The notes below the pieces were generated by a model. The model was not told the DNA's origin. It did no database searches and was given only the letters and a program-made list of their open reading frames with translations. A stretch of 64,000 nucleotides of DNA from Purshia tridentata (lineage: Eukaryota; Streptophyta; Magnoliopsida; Rosales; Rosaceae), in the NCBI GenBank assembly GCA_003254885.1, contig QANT01006447.1:1-64000 (forward strand), given 5' to 3'. The position numbers were made by a program, and so were the translations under genes. Shown one piece after another: positions 1 to 10,967 of this stretch (positions are counted from its first letter, which is position 1; the number at the start of each line of letters is the position of its first letter).

Positions 1-1904
1 AATACTTTTTGATATAGAAATCTATAAGGGTTTAGAGTTTAAAAATAACAAAACGAAACTCCAAAACTAAAAACCAAACGAAATCTCAAAAATAAAGACC
101 AAATGAAACCCAAATCTAAAAAACTAAACAAAATCTCAAACTATTTTTTTTAATTATCTAAATATCTTAAACGGTCAAATCTCAATCAATTCTAAATTTT
201 TTTCTTTTCTTTCATTTCTTTTTTTTTTCTTTCCTTCCTTTCTTTCTCTACATTTCTGCTGCCCGTGAGCCCAGCCCACTTTCCCCTCTTTTTTCTTTTT
301 TTCTTCTGTCCTCTCTCTCTCTTCCCTGCCCGTGAGTCCTTTCCCCTTCCTCTTTTTTTTTTTTTTTCCTTCCTCCCTCACAGCAACAACACCTCCATTT
401 CCGGCCACCATGCCGGCCTTTTCCGGTCAACCCAAGGCCACCGGCGGGACCCCCAGGCACCGGCCATCTTCTCCCACCCTTCCTCCACACCAGCCACCCA
501 CCACAAGCATCGGAAATTGCGAAATAAAAGTCAGCCACCGTCGGATTCTTTCGCCGATTCCGGCCACCTCCGATCACCCTTTTTTTTGTGGGTTTTCCTT
601 CCCTCACCGTAGGCTTTCATTCCCCTAAGGTCTGAGGTGCCAATTTTGTGAAATTGTGATTTTGATTTTTAGAGTTTGAGTTTGATTTCGAAAATTTCGG
701 ATAATTTCGGGTATTTCGGAGAAATTTTCAAAATCTACTCGAAATTTTTATGGTATGGCTCTAAAATTTCGACCCTACTCAAAAACGAAAATTTCGCCGA
801 AATTTTCGAAATTTAACACCTTGGTATAGTAGCCCTCCTATTTAATTTAAAAAGTAAAAAGATGAAATTACTTTGTACCCACCATTTGTTCATGTAAGAA
901 TTTAAAACCCAACTTTACCCTTCTAAAAATTGAAAAACAAGGATTCTAAGAAATCCTTCCTTTTCTCCACCCTTTCTCTCCCTCTTTTACCCAAAGTGAA
1001 TTCTGATTACTGCAAGAAATATATTCGGAGGAAGCTCACTCAGCTCAGAAAAAGAGCAAGCCAAGAAGCTGGAAAGATATGAAATGGACAGCAAAGTTTT
1101 TGTACTACTAGCATTGTAATTGCTTCTGCAATGTCATAATTGTACGTAGCTAGCATCAACTTCCTGGAAGAGACAAAAGAAGAAAACTTGCTTGTTGGGC
1201 AAAAACCAGCTATTATAAAAACAAAACAGAAGCAAATTAAATGACCTTTTCCACCAACTCATCCCGATCCAATCGATCTAATGGAAAATGCCAAGACTTA
1301 TATGGGTACGGACATCCCCTGAAAACTTTCACAGGAAAAGGCTGCTCTTTCTCAGATGATGAAACAAAGGGCTAGTTAAGAGGCACTGTTTGAACCCATT
1401 AAGAAAATAGGTCTAATTAATATACTCTTCTATTAAATAGGGGCCCATCTGTTGCCCAACTCAAAAGCTGCTCATTATTTATAAGCTACACAGAGAAGTA
1501 GAGGTTGTATTTTTCAAGTAAAAGGGTCATAGGACAAGTTAGCTTCCCAGTTTTTTCCTGTGTATATATGTGTCCCAATATTTATCCTAGCAATCTCTTT
1601 TTACCACCAAGAGCTTGTCCTCTAGTGATTGAATCAGTTGAGCAATGAAACCATGGTGATAGGTTTGACAGGTGGTGTCCCTGGCAATTCAATAATGAGG
1701 GGCTTCATCATTACAAATGCACTGTTGAGATGGGTTTCTTTGTCCTGTGTGGAGAAACGGCATTTGGTTGAAGAGAAGTAAAGAGACGGATATAAATGCA
1801 TTTCCAAAGTGATGAGAACTGCACATTGATGTGTAGGTTTCTTAGAAAAATCTGTCAAAAGTCCGTCTCAAATTTGATACACTTTGTTATCTAGAGCTAC
1901 AGTA
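1..1904. other. gene-free left end, pyrimidine-rich and repeat-like
   Basis: I see no convincing gene. About 190-620 is strongly C/T-rich with GC-rich CCGGCCACC-type stretches, and its open frames are low-complexity. About 650-830 repeats the theme AAATTTCG/CGAAATTT many times, as in degenerate dispersed plant repeats. About 1000-1900 looks like ordinary non-coding DNA and should contain the promoter and leader of the following SOFL gene. Confidence 0.5.
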
Positions 1905-2357
1905 ATGGAGTCTTCCCTTGCTGTTGGAGCTACTAGTGCAGAGAAATGGAGTAGTGGGAGTGAGTCTGGGTGGACAATGTACATTGGCTCCTCCATCCAA
2001 AGTGACAATAATAAAGGTCATGTTTATTACAGTGTTGTTGACAAACATAAAGAAGGGAATGACAAGCACAATGACAAGAAAGCTATTCTTGACTATGAGG
2101 ATGATGAGGAGGAGAGTGATGACTCCATGGCTTCTGATGCCTCTTCTGGGCCAAGTCACCATGAATTGCTACTTCAATGTGGAATTAATAGTGAGGGAAG
2201 TTGCGCCGGAGGTCGACATCTCAGGCATGCAGCAGCTAAGGAAGAGCAAATCAAGAAAACTTGCATGAAGGAGAAGAAAAGAGATGAAAGAAGGATCAAA
2301 GCATGGAAAGACCAGGAATTGCTGTATAAGGCAGACAGTGTTGGCAGTCACGTTTGA
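1905..2357 (+). CDS. SOB FIVE-LIKE (SOFL) family protein
   Basis: The single-exon frame encodes 150 residues. The start is the ATG at 1905; the frame is open a little further upstream but without an ATG. Near the N-terminus is the SOFL-A type motif SGWTMYIGSS, and in the middle, after an acidic run, is the SOFL-B type motif DDSMASDASSGP. These two short boxes define the plant SOFL family, whose members (SOB5, SOFL1, SOFL2) raise cytokinin responses in Arabidopsis; the biochemical activity is unknown. The C-terminal third is basic and lysine-rich (KEEQIKKTC to RRIKAWKDQ), which could serve nuclear targeting. A donor-like CAAG/GTAAGA shortly after the stop hints at an intron in the 3' UTR. The next gene, a GNAT, is also the neighbour of SOFL1 in Arabidopsis as I recall. 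Confidence 0.85.
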   Translation: MESSLAVGATSAEKWSSGSESGWTMYIGSSIQSDNNKGHVYYSVVDKHKEGNDKHNDKKAILDYEDDEEESDDSMASDASSGPSHHELLLQCGINSEGSCAGGRHLRHAAAKEEQIKKTCMKEKKRDERRIKAWKDQELLYKADSVGSHV

Positions 2358-3171
2358 ACTTTGAAGTGCAGCCAAGGTAAGAAAAGACTATTACAAATGG
2401 CTAGAGATTATAGAAGAATTATGATCTTGTTCACTTCTCTTCAGATGATCATCATCTACTACAGAAGTTGCATATATGCTCTTGCATTGCATCTGTAACC
2501 GAAAAGTAGAAACTGACTAATTGAGCATAACTTTCATGCATACCTCATACCTGTTTTGTGGTTCCAAAGCTTCCAACGGTGTGAATGTTGAATTAGTTAA
2601 GATGCATATATATATTTGGCAGCTAGTCTGCAAACGCGGTTACATTAGCATCATCAACTTTGATTTGATGAACATCTTTTAATGTGTTTTATATATTTTA
2701 CATTTGGCCCAATGTATATATTTTGTTTTACAATTGGCAGCTAGTATATGTATATACTTGGTTTTCATAATTCTAAAAGAAACTTTTTTTAGCAAAAAAC
2801 AGTGTGTTAACCGACAATGACATTGAATGTATTCTAATTAATAAACTAAACTAAACTAAATTAACTAAACCACCCCTTCTCTCCCCCATCCCCTCTACCT
2901 GATAAGAGAAAAAAACACTAAAAAACAAAAACTAAAACAAAACTATAAAACATTATCAAACGAAGACGTCAAATGTTACTAAACGATAAAGACAGCAGCA
3001 GGGTCAAACGACGACGTATGGTGCCTCACACACTCAACCATGAACCATCCATTTCATCTACCATCGGTGCCTCACAACCACAATTCTTGTACAACGGATA
3101 CATACAAACCCAATGGAGGTGTCAGTCATGGTGGAGTTATCAACTTATCATCTCTCTTCTTCTTCCAAAAA
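2358..3171. other. SOFL 3' flank and GNAT promoter region
   Basis: This is AT-rich, with no gene seen beyond the probable SOFL 3' UTR and the leader of the following acetyltransferase. An in-frame ATG at 3040 opens the GNAT frame early. I treat 3040-3171 as leader because the residues it would add (MNHPFHLPSV...) do not look like the usual protein start. Confidence 0.5.
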
Positions 3172-3741
3172 ATGCTGCTACGTGGCACAATCTCCGCCCC
3201 CCTCCCTTGTCTCCGTCTCAGAACCACCTCCAGTAACCCCCAAAACGTCGCCGTATCATGTCAGGTCGCTCCAACCAGCAAGTACTCAATCTCCGACCAA
3301 GACCTGGACTCCCGAGGCTTCCTCCTCCACCGAACAATAGAGGAGCTGAACCTGGAGCACCTGAACACGGTGTTCGTGGCAGTCGGGTTTCCGAAGCGGG
3401 AGCCGGCGAAGATCCGAAAGGCTCTGGAGAACACAGACTCGCTGCTATGGATGGAGTACAGGAAGACGAAGCGGCCGGTGGCGTTTGCAAGGGCCACGGG
3501 GGACGGCGTGTTCAATGCGATCATATGGGACGTCGTGGTGGACCCCTCGTTTCAGGGAATTGGTCTCGGGAAGGCGGTGATGGAGAGGCTGGTGGAAGAG
3601 CTCGTGGCCAAAGGGATTTGTAACATTGCTTTGTATTCGGAGCCCCGGATTTTGGGGTTCTATAGGCCATTGGGCTTTGTGGCGGATCCGGATGGGATCC
3701 GGGGAATGGTATATTCCACAAAGCCCAAAAAGAAGAAATGA
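3172..3741 (+). CDS. plastid GCN5-related N-acetyltransferase (GNAT)
   Basis: Single exon, 189 residues from the ATG at 3172 (MLLRGTISAP...). The first ~40 residues are rich in Ser, Thr, Arg and Leu with few acidic residues, as in chloroplast transit peptides. The rest is a compact GNAT fold. The central strand IIWDVVVDPSFQ leads into the acetyl-CoA binding loop QGIGLGKAVMERL (the Q/R-x-x-G-x-G/A motif), followed by LYSEPRILGFYRPLGF. It closely resembles the plant plastid group GNAT1/GNAT2 (NSI, also reported as serotonin N-acetyltransferase), enzymes that acetylate lysines and protein N-termini in chloroplasts. I cannot tell which paralogue it is. An in-frame ATG at 3040 would add 44 residues. 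Its position between SOFL and Cpn60 beta-4 matches Arabidopsis At1g26220 as I recall, favouring GNAT1. Confidence 0.85.
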   Translation: MLLRGTISAPLPCLRLRTTSSNPQNVAVSCQVAPTSKYSISDQDLDSRGFLLHRTIEELNLEHLNTVFVAVGFPKREPAKIRKALENTDSLLWMEYRKTKRPVAFARATGDGVFNAIIWDVVVDPSFQGIGLGKAVMERLVEELVAKGICNIALYSEPRILGFYRPLGFVADPDGIRGMVYSTKPKKKK

Positions 3742-4557
3742 TTCGTATAAAACAAACACTCTTTTTTTTTTTAATTTGAATTTGTTCCCATATATAAAAA
3801 AAGCATGAAGTTTGAAGGAAATGTAGACATCTTGCATAATTAGGTAATGAATGGGTTTCCATGCTTGAGTTGTTGTGTTTATGAATCCCCAATTAGTTTG
3901 ACTGACTTGGGTTTAGTAACTTGGGTATGTATATATGCAGAATGAATGTATGATACAAACAAATAGACAAAAGTAGTTCACTCAAACAAAGTGAATGTAA
4001 TTTTATTGAATCCAACAAAAATAATTCATAACCTTCCACTCATTATATATGTTTTCAACATGGGAAGAACCAGTAAGGGAGCTTGTTGCCAAGCATGTCG
4101 GTCCTGAACTTTGGTACCAAAAAACCTGAAAAGGCAAATGTGTCAAAATTGCCAATTAAAAGACAATTACACAAACAAAGCAAGCACCTTTTTTTTTGTT
4201 TTTTGACAAAATTCAGTTTAACATTACAACAACTTCAAGTAAATCTTATGTTTGGATTGATTTTTCAACAAGCAAACCTATATATATTACAATTCAATGG
4301 TTGTACAGGATGGTTGAAGGTCAAACTACATAAGAATTCCGACGCTATTAAAGTCCCAAACAAACTTTTAGAAGATTAAGTTTTGGGGGCCAAATCAAAT
4401 CATTAACGTCAGTAATCAAAGAAAAGGATTCATCTTGATGAAGCTACAGAACATTGTAATTGAAATTTTGAAAGAATTCATAAAGACCCAGAACAAATTT
4501 CAAGCAGGTAAAGTTGGGTTGAATCGGAAGTGGGAATTTCACCTTCAGTTAATGGAA
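3742..4557. other. convergent 3' region
   Basis: This lies between the GNAT stop and the stop of the minus-strand microprotein gene. On the minus strand, about 4125 down to 3990 reads like a terminal exon: a CAG acceptor, a short unspliced stretch, then AATAAAA-type polyadenylation sequence. It is most simply the spliced 3' UTR of the microprotein gene. I see no other coding capacity. Confidence 0.4.
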
Positions 4558-4701
4558 TTAAGATACGTCCCTGGCGCTGTGCAAGAAAGCAACGGAGCAA
4601 AGAATGGAAGCAATAAAAGCAAAGATGCCCAAACCAATCATAAGAGAAATCCCTGCTACCACCAAATCGATTATGCTCTGAATGCTCAAACCCATCATCA
4701 T
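4558..4701 (-). CDS. 47-residue single-pass membrane microprotein
   Basis: A short frame, ATG at 4701 to TAA at 4558, encodes 47 residues starting MMMGLSIQSIIDLVVAG and ending LHSARDVS. Residues ~11-40 form one long hydrophobic stretch (IDLVVAGISLMIGLGIFAFI and onward), so the product is probably a tiny integral membrane protein. Three Met codons in a row give three possible starts. A minus-strand TATA-like element lies about 110 bases upstream, and a probable spliced 3' UTR follows. The composition is unlike random AT-rich DNA, and the sequence resembles short conserved plant transmembrane proteins I have seen without a named function. No function is claimed. Confidence 0.65.
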   Translation of the reverse strand: MMMGLSIQSIIDLVVAGISLMIGLGIFAFIASILCSVAFLHSARDVS

Positions 4702-4808
4702 CTTTAAGCTCGGATTGGGAAACAGGAAAATTTGAACTGGGTTTTCTGGTTTAAGCTTCTAAAAGAATTCAGTAGAAGGAACTCATCATCAGGCCTTGCT
4801 CTACCCAC

Positions 4809-4816
4809 ATTTATAC
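4809..4816 (-). promoter_or_regulatory. TATA-like box of the microprotein gene
   Basis: The minus strand reads GTATAAAT here, about 110 bases before the first ATG of the 47-residue membrane protein. The spacing predicts a start of transcription near 4785 and a leader of roughly 80 bases. Confidence 0.45.
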
Positions 4817-5569
4817 AAAGGCTGAGAGGGTGAGAAGAGAACAGAGGAGGAGCAGAAGGGGAAGAAGGAACAAACAAAAGGCACATACATTTTTTGGGGA
4901 TTTGGAAAGGGTTTCCGCTTTTGGGAGGGTGTGAATTATGATGTCTTGCACGTGTCCCTATTGGCCCCAGAAACATGGACTTTATTATTCTTGTATTTCT
5001 GGGCTTCAGTCTTTTGGGTTTTCAACTGGGCTTCAATAATTACGGCCCAATAAATTTGCACTTAAAAAGAAAATTACGTCTATTTCTTATTGGCCCAAAA
5101 AAAAAAAAACTGGCATTATAAAATAAGCCTGAAAACTATATTACGCACAGACCTTTGTCGTAGAAATATATTTTTAACTTCTAAATTGATCATTTTACTT
5201 TATTTATTTATTTTGGATTATTAAATTTGTTTGCATGTATGCTATACGTGCCCAATGACCAAAAATAAGGGAGTAGGCATTGCTAGGAAAAATTCCAAAT
5301 AAAATAAATAAGAAAGCGCTGGAATCGTTTGTATAAGTTCTATGGAACATAGATTCCTGACCTCTTAGTAAGACTTCAATCATAACTGGATTTTGATGAA
5401 ACCAATACAAGCTGCACAAATTTATCAGCATCAGAAATCAGTCGGTGGCCACTTGGCTGTTGTTAATAATTAATTGGTGAGCTTGCTGTGTTTTTATCTC
5501 CATCTCCTTGGGACATGTATCAAGCTCTCTCTCTCTCTCTTCATTGTATCAACATTGAAAGAAACAAAA
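4817..5569. other. intergenic, no gene seen
   Basis: AT-rich DNA with an A-run near 5100 and a short CT repeat near 5528-5540. I see no coding or RNA gene signal. Confidence 0.5.
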
Positions 5570-5691
5570 GCAATGCTAACTGTCTTCTGCACCTGCTTTA
5601 TTTAATTGCATTTTCTCTTCTTACCATGACATGTGACTTTCACTTGCATTGAAAATTAAAACTTTTACATTTTTGAAAAACATAAATTTTA
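5570..5691 (+). repeat. left terminal inverted repeat of the Pack-MULE-like element
   Basis: Inverted partner of 6424-6540. The match is strong over the inner ~70 bases and looser at the outer end. Confidence 0.6.
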
Positions 5692-5904
5692 TTTTACCAC
5701 TAATGCCTTTAAGAGCGATTTTCGATAAATATACATCGATAAATAAGTCTCTTATATTTTAATTTTTATTATCCTATTAACTAAAATATTTTTATAAATT
5801 TTTCATTCCCAACCCTGATCTGTAAAAACCCCACCCCTCCCTCTCCTCTCTTTTTGGTGACCACCCCAAATCTCGACCACTTCCTTGCTTTTTCTTCTTT
5901 GGCA

Positions 5905-6190
5905 GTTGTGGTGGATGGGTTGTGTAGAAGTGGGGAGATTAAAAGGTGTAGACAGTAAGTGGAAGAGATGATGAGTAGAGGAACTAAACCCAATATCATT
6001 ACATTCAATACAATGGTGGATGCTTGTACTAACAGATGAAACTTTTCAGAGTTGGATCTGATATTGCTTTTGATGGAAAAGGAAGCAGTGACATTTGATG
6101 TCAAGACTTATCAATTGTTGATCAATGGGTTCACAAGCTTTGGGAAGGTAGAAGAAGTTGAAAGATCAGTTGGGGGAATGCACGGCAAAC
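5905..6190 (+). pseudogene. captured P-type PPR gene fragment
   Basis: In one frame the plus strand reads VVDGLCRSGEIKR, then TKPNIITFNTMVDACT, then [19 protein letters not shown] and MHGK. These are unmistakable 35-residue pentatricopeptide units of the P class. In-frame stops after about 17 and 47 residues show it is not a functional gene. It starts straight after a CAG that looks like a splice acceptor and ends abruptly. Similar C/T-rich sequences (5877-5905 and 6199-6228, both with GCTTTTTCTTCTTT) border it on each side in direct orientation. It lies inside the inverted repeats of the Pack-MULE-like element, so it was probably captured from a host PPR gene elsewhere. Confidence 0.7.
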
Positions 6191-6423
6191 AACACCAGCC
6201 ACCTCCTCGCTTTTTCTTCTTTTTCGAGTAGAAGACCTTCTGGCAACCCCAAATCAGACACTGGAAAAATGGTAGCAAGGGGGGGAGGGTATGGAAGCTA
6301 AAGAGTTTCTTTTTTCGGGGCAAAAAAAATTGAGATAAATTATTTATTGTTTGTTGTAACTTGTAACTTGTCTGTAACTTTCTCTTTTATTATTTTAAAT
6401 GACTTCATTATTGGCAATTAATT

Positions 6424-6540
6424 TGTGTTTTTCAAAAAAATAAAAGTTTTAGTTTTTAGTGCAAGTGAAAGCCACGTGTCATGTAGAGAAGGGAAAAGGC
6501 AGATGGAAAAGGCAGGTGGAAAAGGCAGCTAGCAATGCCC
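6424..6540 (-). repeat. right terminal inverted repeat of the Pack-MULE-like element
   Basis: Inverted partner of 5570-5691. It includes a tandem run of GGAAAAGGCAG-like units near its outer end (about 6491-6530). Confidence 0.6.
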
Positions 6541-7064
6541 AAGAAATAATTCCTATTACATGTCCCTCTTGTACCCCAGAAAATGAGTTAGGGACTCTGT
6601 ATTAACATGGGGGGATGTTCTGTTCTGGTCATGCTTGCCTTACCCCCCCATCAGCTAGTATTTTTTTACTTACATTGTAGAAAAAAATTCCTATTAACAA
6701 TGAGTCATTTTATTTCAAGCAAATTTTCAAAGTAGGCAGCAGCCTTCTTGCTGCATTCCCTTTCAGAGTAGTACCATTCTTTCCCCAATGCAATTTTTGG
6801 TGGATGTACTTTTGAGACCATCCTCATTCCTCACTTGATGTAAAGGAGCTGAATTGTGAATAGCTATATTGTTTCATGACTATTTCATGACCCCTTTTAA
6901 CTTTGCCAAGATAGATGGAAGCAGGGTTTTGTGGGGCTGAATGAGTGTAGACATTTAGTTTCATCTGCCATACTAAAAGCCAAATGGTCCGGCACCTGAA
7001 AGATCACACATTTGAATTCATCACCACTTCAACAGCCACAAGATATCAAAGGGCAGCTGAAAAG
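6541..7064. other. intergenic, downstream of the chaperonin gene
   Basis: It probably includes the 3' UTR of the minus-strand chaperonin gene. I see no other feature. Confidence 0.5.
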
Positions 7065-10000
7065 TCAGAGAAATATACACTTGTTTGGGAGGCAGGAATT
7101 ACCTGAGGTTGGCATGGGCATTGGCATTGGCATTGGGCTTGGTCTTTGCCTTGGCCTTGGCATTGAGCTTGGCATTGAGCTTGGCATTGGCCTTGCCATT
7201 ATTCTTGGGATGGGGTTTAATTCCTTAATGTCGACTACAACAGCATCAGACATCAGAAAAGTTTTGGCCACCGATGCTGCATGCTCCAAACAACATCTCA
7301 CTACCTGCTCCAATATTAATAAGGAACTATGATTTTATATACATTTTCACTCCAGACTAAAAAACGGGTGAAAGACCATTGAATATTCCAATACCTTTGA
7401 TGGATCCATGATCCCAACTTTCATTAGGTCCTCATAACAGTCTTTTGCAGCGTTATATCCATACCCCATATTGTCGTTAGAAAGAATCTGCAAAACTTAA
7501 CAAGTCTCAGCAAGGAAGTTTGTTTGATTCAAGATACCCATTTGTAAACCGTGAAATGTATTAAATGTAAAATTATGTTAAGAAGACAATGCATTAACAT
7601 GCACAGACCTTCTCTACTACAACATTGCCATTTACACCTGCATTTTTAGCTATCAATTTTGCAGGATAGCTTAAAGCTCGCTTGAAAATCTCTGCTCCAA
7701 TCTGCGCACATGTAGATAGAAGATCAGTACATCGCAGTGGTTATGAGAAGTTAGTGAAAACATGCTTACGTGAATTGAGATCATATTTGATTGAAAATTC
7801 TGATATGAATAACCAATTCTACTCCTAATTTGAAGGCACTGAATTGAATATCCAAAAATTTAAATTTTGGAGAGAGAAAATTAAAGCAGAATTGAAAAAG
7901 AGTGGTACCCTTTGTTCTTCATTATCCAAAAGTTCTTTAATACCATCCACCTTTTTAGAGAGCCTCAAAAGGCTACAGCCACCACCAACTACTACACCTT
8001 CCTCAATCGCTGCCTATATTATGATCCTAGTTAGCAATCAACCACTAGTCAATAGTGATTGGCATTCAATTCTTGGAAATAAAAAATAAAAAAACAGCAA
8101 GAAGCTACCTTGGTTGCATTCAAAGCATCTTCAATTCTAAGTTGTTTATCCTTCAACTCAACTTGTGTTAGTGCTCCTACCTATGACTCAATTAATGGAA
8201 CCAAATGAATCAGCTTGAAAGGAAGTCAGTCTCCAGACATTCAGATAATAAAAGATGATGAGCGCAATAGATTTTTGATTACCTGCAGAATAGCAATTCC
8301 CCCTGATAATCTTGCTATTCTTTCATTTAATATCTTCTTTTGAAATTCTTCTTCAGTGTTCTGAAAAAAAAAAATTAGATGTGTTGTATTTATCAGAGAA
8401 GATAACAATATATAAATTCCTTCTACACGTCAGCAACAAAGAAAAGTACTAAGGGATGTTGGATGTACCTCAACAAGCCTTCGTATTTGAGAAACCCTCT
8501 TTTCAACAGCTTCTTGATTGCTCCCATCTGTAACGATTAAAGTAGAATCCTTAGTTATCACAACCTTAGTAGCAGTGCCCAATACCTCCTTGCCAGCCTC
8601 ATACAGGACAATCCCCATGTCATCTCTTACTACAGTTCCTGCAAAATACATGAAAAAAATGAAAAGAGAGTAGATCTTTCTAACCATGCTGGCGATTATA
8701 TATAGAAACTTCATAAAACATAGGAGGAAGAGAAAATTTGATTCTAAAGTTTTTGGTGTTTAATCTTACTACCTCCAGTCAAAATGGAAATGTCATCTAG
8801 GTAGTGGCTTTTGCGCTCACCAAAGGCAGGAGCCTTAATAGCAGCTGCCTTCAGCACACCTCTGAGTTTGTTTCTAATTACTGGAGCCAGAGCTTCCTGC
8901 TCAATGCCCTCTGCAACTATCACAATTGGATACTTTTCTTGAACTGCATTGTCCAATATTTTAAACATCTCCTTTGGATGTGTGACTTTTTTGTCCACCA
9001 AAAGTAACTGCAACCCAATAATTTCATGATCACTAATTACTCCATAGGAGAGCGTACCAGAATTTATATAACCAACAGTTCTTACCTTACAGTTTTGAAA
9101 CTCCACTATCATTTTTTGTCGATCAGTGACAAAGTAAGGGGATAAGTATCCACGATCAAACTGCATTCCTTCTACAATTTGTAGACTGTTCTCTGTGGAC
9201 TTCCCTTTTTCAATGGTAACCACACCCTTCTTTCCCACTTGACAAATGGCATCATAAATCATGTTCCCCACTGTATAATCATTGCCTGCACTAACTGCAG
9301 CAACATCTGCAAGCTCATGATCCTCAATCTGCATAGTAGAATATGTGCAGTCTAATATAAAATACTGCATAGCTTATGATCCTATGCACTAATTGCTGGT
9401 AGCTGATAAGCTGAATTAAGTATAAAATACGTGCAGCTGAAATATTAAAGATACTCTTCAGTGCCTTTGATATTTCAAGCAATTGGAAGAAGAAGAAAAA
9501 CAAACTCATTTACCTCTCTAGACATCAATTTGAGTTCAGCAACGAGGGCCACTGCAGTCTTCTCAATCCCACGAGCAATTTGAATGGGATTCATACCAGC
9601 TGCAGTAACCTAGAAGAAAGTTAATTTATAATACAAAAAGTTGTCAGAGCTTAATTCAATGTTGAGTCATGCATTCAAGTAGGAGATATGCCTAATTGTG
9701 AACAAAAATAGTATCACTGTTAGATATTAAAATTGGCCGATAAGAACATAAGCCACTTCACATTCATACCTTCACACCTTCAGTAATTAAACCATGAGCA
9801 AGAACTACAGCTGTAGTGGAACCATCTCCCGCCAGGTCATTTGTTTTTGCGCCAGCTTGCCTCACCAATTTCACTCCAACATTCTCCACAGGGTCCTCCA
9901 ACTCGATCTTGAAAGGGAAAATAATCCAATCAGAAGACTTGTAAGTGAAGAAGCAGTTCATGAAAAACTAAATAACATATTCATTAATCATTATGAAGCA

Positions 10001-10641
10001 TGCCAGCAACAATATCCATTTGGACTACTATAAGAGTAAACAGAGCTCAAGTCATTTAGGAGCAAGGTGTAAAGGCCATTGAGTTCACATATGAGCAACT
10101 AACAAGTGAAATTAGAAATTTGACGATAGCTAACAAATGAAATTGGAAATTTAATCACTGAAACCAAAATTGACTAACTTAAGCCTGGAACCAAGCTGAA
10201 TAGCCCAATAAGGTTAAATCGGATAAAGCGGAGGCTAATAAAGTCGTGGGAAAGTGTGCAATACCTCTTTGAGTACCGTTTCACCGTCATTGACAATCTT
10301 GGGGGGTCCATACTTATTCTGCAGCACCACATTCCTTCCCTTTGGACCCAATGTAACCCCAACCAGCTCTGCCACCATGTTCACCCCTGCCTGCACCACC
10401 AAATCAACCAACCCATTTCAATATTTTTCATGTCAAGCAGAACTTAGCTAGTTGTGGGCTTTAAAGGGCCAGTTTCTTAAAAGGGTACCAGAAGCTTCTT
10501 TGTGGTTGAACCATCATGGTTGAAGTAGAGCTCTTTGGCTATGCCTTTTGAGTTTAGGGTAGAAGGGGTAGAAGAAGGCCGTCTGGGCAGTGTTGGGTTG
10601 GTGAAAGAAAGTGCAGAGATGGGAGTTGGAGAACATGCCAT
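7065..10641 (-). CDS. CPN60B4: plastid chaperonin 60 subunit beta-4 (Cpn60 beta-4 type), 13 exons
   Basis: The exons on the minus strand are 10641-10489, 10390-10265, 9907-9770, 9609-9514, 9328-9086, 9007-8773, 8638-8469, 8360-8283, 8180-8109, 8013-7909, 7701-7609, 7487-7395 and 7304-7065. All have GT/AG borders and sum to 1842 bases (613 residues). Residues 1-35 look like a transit peptide. Group I chaperonin hallmarks follow: [12 protein letters not shown], the ATP-binding [23 protein letters not shown], the apical [14 protein letters not shown], and [15 protein letters not shown]. The last exon ends with a tail of about 49 residues after the usual end (DIKEL). This tail is rich in Met-Pro, Ser and Arg and has no GGM repeats. 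Canonical beta subunits stop near there. Arabidopsis Cpn60 beta-4 also has a special C-terminal extension and is needed to fold the NDH subunit NdhH in chloroplasts. Order SOFL-GNAT-Cpn60 matches At1g26210-26230 as I recall. Confidence 0.9.
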
Positions 10642-10967
10642 TGTTGGGTTCAGTTGGTGAACTTGGTTTCTACAAATATCATTTGCCGTCTGAAGATAAG
10701 TTGCTGAAGTTTTGGAGGATAAGAGAGATGGTTCTAACGGAACCAAACCATGGAAGTTATTTTGGCGCTATCCCAGGGCGTGACCAACAAATTTGTGCTA
10801 ATCTCGAAAGGCCCAAATACATCAGCAATCATAAACAGACGCCGAAACAAGCAGCCCACCAAGACATGAAAACAGAAAGCAAAACAAGCAAAGCCCAAAA
10901 GCCCACCCTCAAATCATTCAGTCACAAACCCTAAACCCTATTGAAGGACCTCAGTCGAAAAAGTAAG
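10642..10967. promoter_or_regulatory. shared divergent promoter between CPN60B4 and the F-box gene
   Basis: Only 326 bases separate the start codons of two genes transcribed away from each other. Near 10927-10940, just before the F-box start, are two telo-box copies (AAACCCTA). These are common in promoters of genes active in dividing cells. I see no clear TATA box on either side. Confidence 0.55.

Larger units (their letters stand above)
5570..6540. mobile_element. Pack-MULE-like DNA transposon carrying a PPR fragment
   Basis: About 115-120 bases at the left (5570-5691) and right (6424-6540) are inverted copies of one another. Both contain a CATGACAYGTG block, ACTTTCACTTGCA-type sequence and a TTTTGAAAAACA-type inner end. 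Between these arms lie C/T-rich filler and a decayed piece of a pentatricopeptide gene. Long terminal inverted repeats around a captured host-gene piece, with no transposase, are typical of Pack-MULEs (non-autonomous Mutator-like elements). I could not find a clear 9-base target duplication, so the exact ends and the superfamily remain uncertain. Confidence 0.55.

Noticed and set aside
175-628. Overlapping open frames on both strands with Lys/Glu or Pro/Phe runs
   Set aside because: They arise from C/T-rich low-complexity DNA and show no domain or splice context.
7012-7332. Plus-strand frame with Gly-Ile-Gly-Leu repeats
   Set aside because: It is the complement of the Met-Pro tail in the chaperonin gene.
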